In this document: one piece after another, positions 63,716-64,000 of the stretch
How positions within the stretch are numbered: the first letter of the stretch is position 1
How the letters are laid out: each line of letters opens with the position of its first letter
NCBI GenBank assembly: GCA_032717465.1
Contig: CM064666.1
Coordinates: 21,639,431 to 21,703,430, forward strand
Length of the DNA stretch: 64,000 bases
Origin: Coenobita brevimanus
Taxonomy: Eukaryota > Arthropoda > Malacostraca > Decapoda > Coenobitidae
Reading direction: 5' to 3'
Translations under genes and position numbers: made by a program
Notes under the pieces: model-generated
What the model was told of the DNA's origin: nothing
Database searches by the model: none
What the model saw: the letters and a program-made list of their open reading frames with translations, nothing else

Positions 63716-64000
63716 GATCTTTCATATGATTTTTTTTTTTACATTCAATGAGGACACTCGGTGGAAAATTCATGTAGTACTACTGCAGGTAAAACAAAAT
63801 TTGTCGCTTGTTTCGGTGACCACCACATCAACTGGAACTTCTTGTTTTTAAACACCTCAGATTTGAGCTCTTTTTACTTAAGATCGACATCCTGTTATCT
63901 TTCCTTAATGTGATTTTCTTTACTATTCCTTCAGAAGTTTCCTCCGTTTTGGGGGAATAATTAGGTGTGTTTAACCACCAATTTGGGGGGCATTTGTGAA
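63715..64000. repeat. Satellite monomer B, start
   Basis: Satellite resumes after LINE-B exactly as at 21,751; nothing else is visible before the window end. Confidence 0.75.

Overview
The window reads as nuclear DNA of a decapod crustacean. The clues are an almost complete decapod-type mitochondrial genome embedded in it, AT-rich satellite DNA with long (AT)n and (GT)n tracts, and young LINE and LTR retrotransposons. The mitochondrial order (nad2 moved next to atp8, nad3 inverted beside the control region) recalls rearranged anomuran mitogenomes, but I cannot name a species. I see no ordinary nuclear protein-coding gene; every long reading frame belongs to a mobile element or to the mitochondrial insert.

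Layout. The base sequence is an old, diverged tandem satellite built from three alternating monomer types (A-B-C, about 2 kb per trimer), interrupted by a full-length LINE (LINE-A, 2.9 kb) and a 5'-truncated related LINE (LINE-B). This composite, about 19 kb long, is itself tandemly duplicated: position 1 matches position 25,413. Unit 1 (1-25,412) carries in addition a 6.4-kb LTR retrotransposon (4,997-11,391). Unit 2 (25,413 to the window end) lacks that element but carries an 18.5-kb mitochondrial insert (31,144-49,601). The insert is flanked by a 4.2-kb direct duplication of the surrounding satellite and LINE sequence (26,904-31,143 and 49,602-53,775).

The mitochondrial insert (NUMT) is a circular genome opened inside nad6. 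Its 3' part of nad6 begins at the left junction, its 5' part ends at the right junction, and only a few tens of bases are missing between them. I find 13 protein genes, two rRNAs, a control region with a 238-bp inverted repeat, and all 22 tRNAs. A 2,118-bp nad2(3')-trnD-atp8-atp6-cox3(5') segment is tandemly repeated. Most genes are intact in the invertebrate mitochondrial code, so the insert is young, but nad4L has a nonsense codon and nad1 and nad3 each have a +1 homopolymer frameshift. In the nuclear code the many TGA (Trp) codons make every gene non-functional.

The LTR retrotransposon is a Ty3/gypsy-type element with a Ty1/copia-like domain order (gag, protease, integrase, reverse transcriptase, RNase H), as in the Gmr1-like group. 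Its two LTRs differ at only a few sites, and the two empty sites in unit 2 show that it arrived after the large duplication. The LINEs are APE-endonuclease/RT elements read on the minus strand, all broken by stops and frameshifts.
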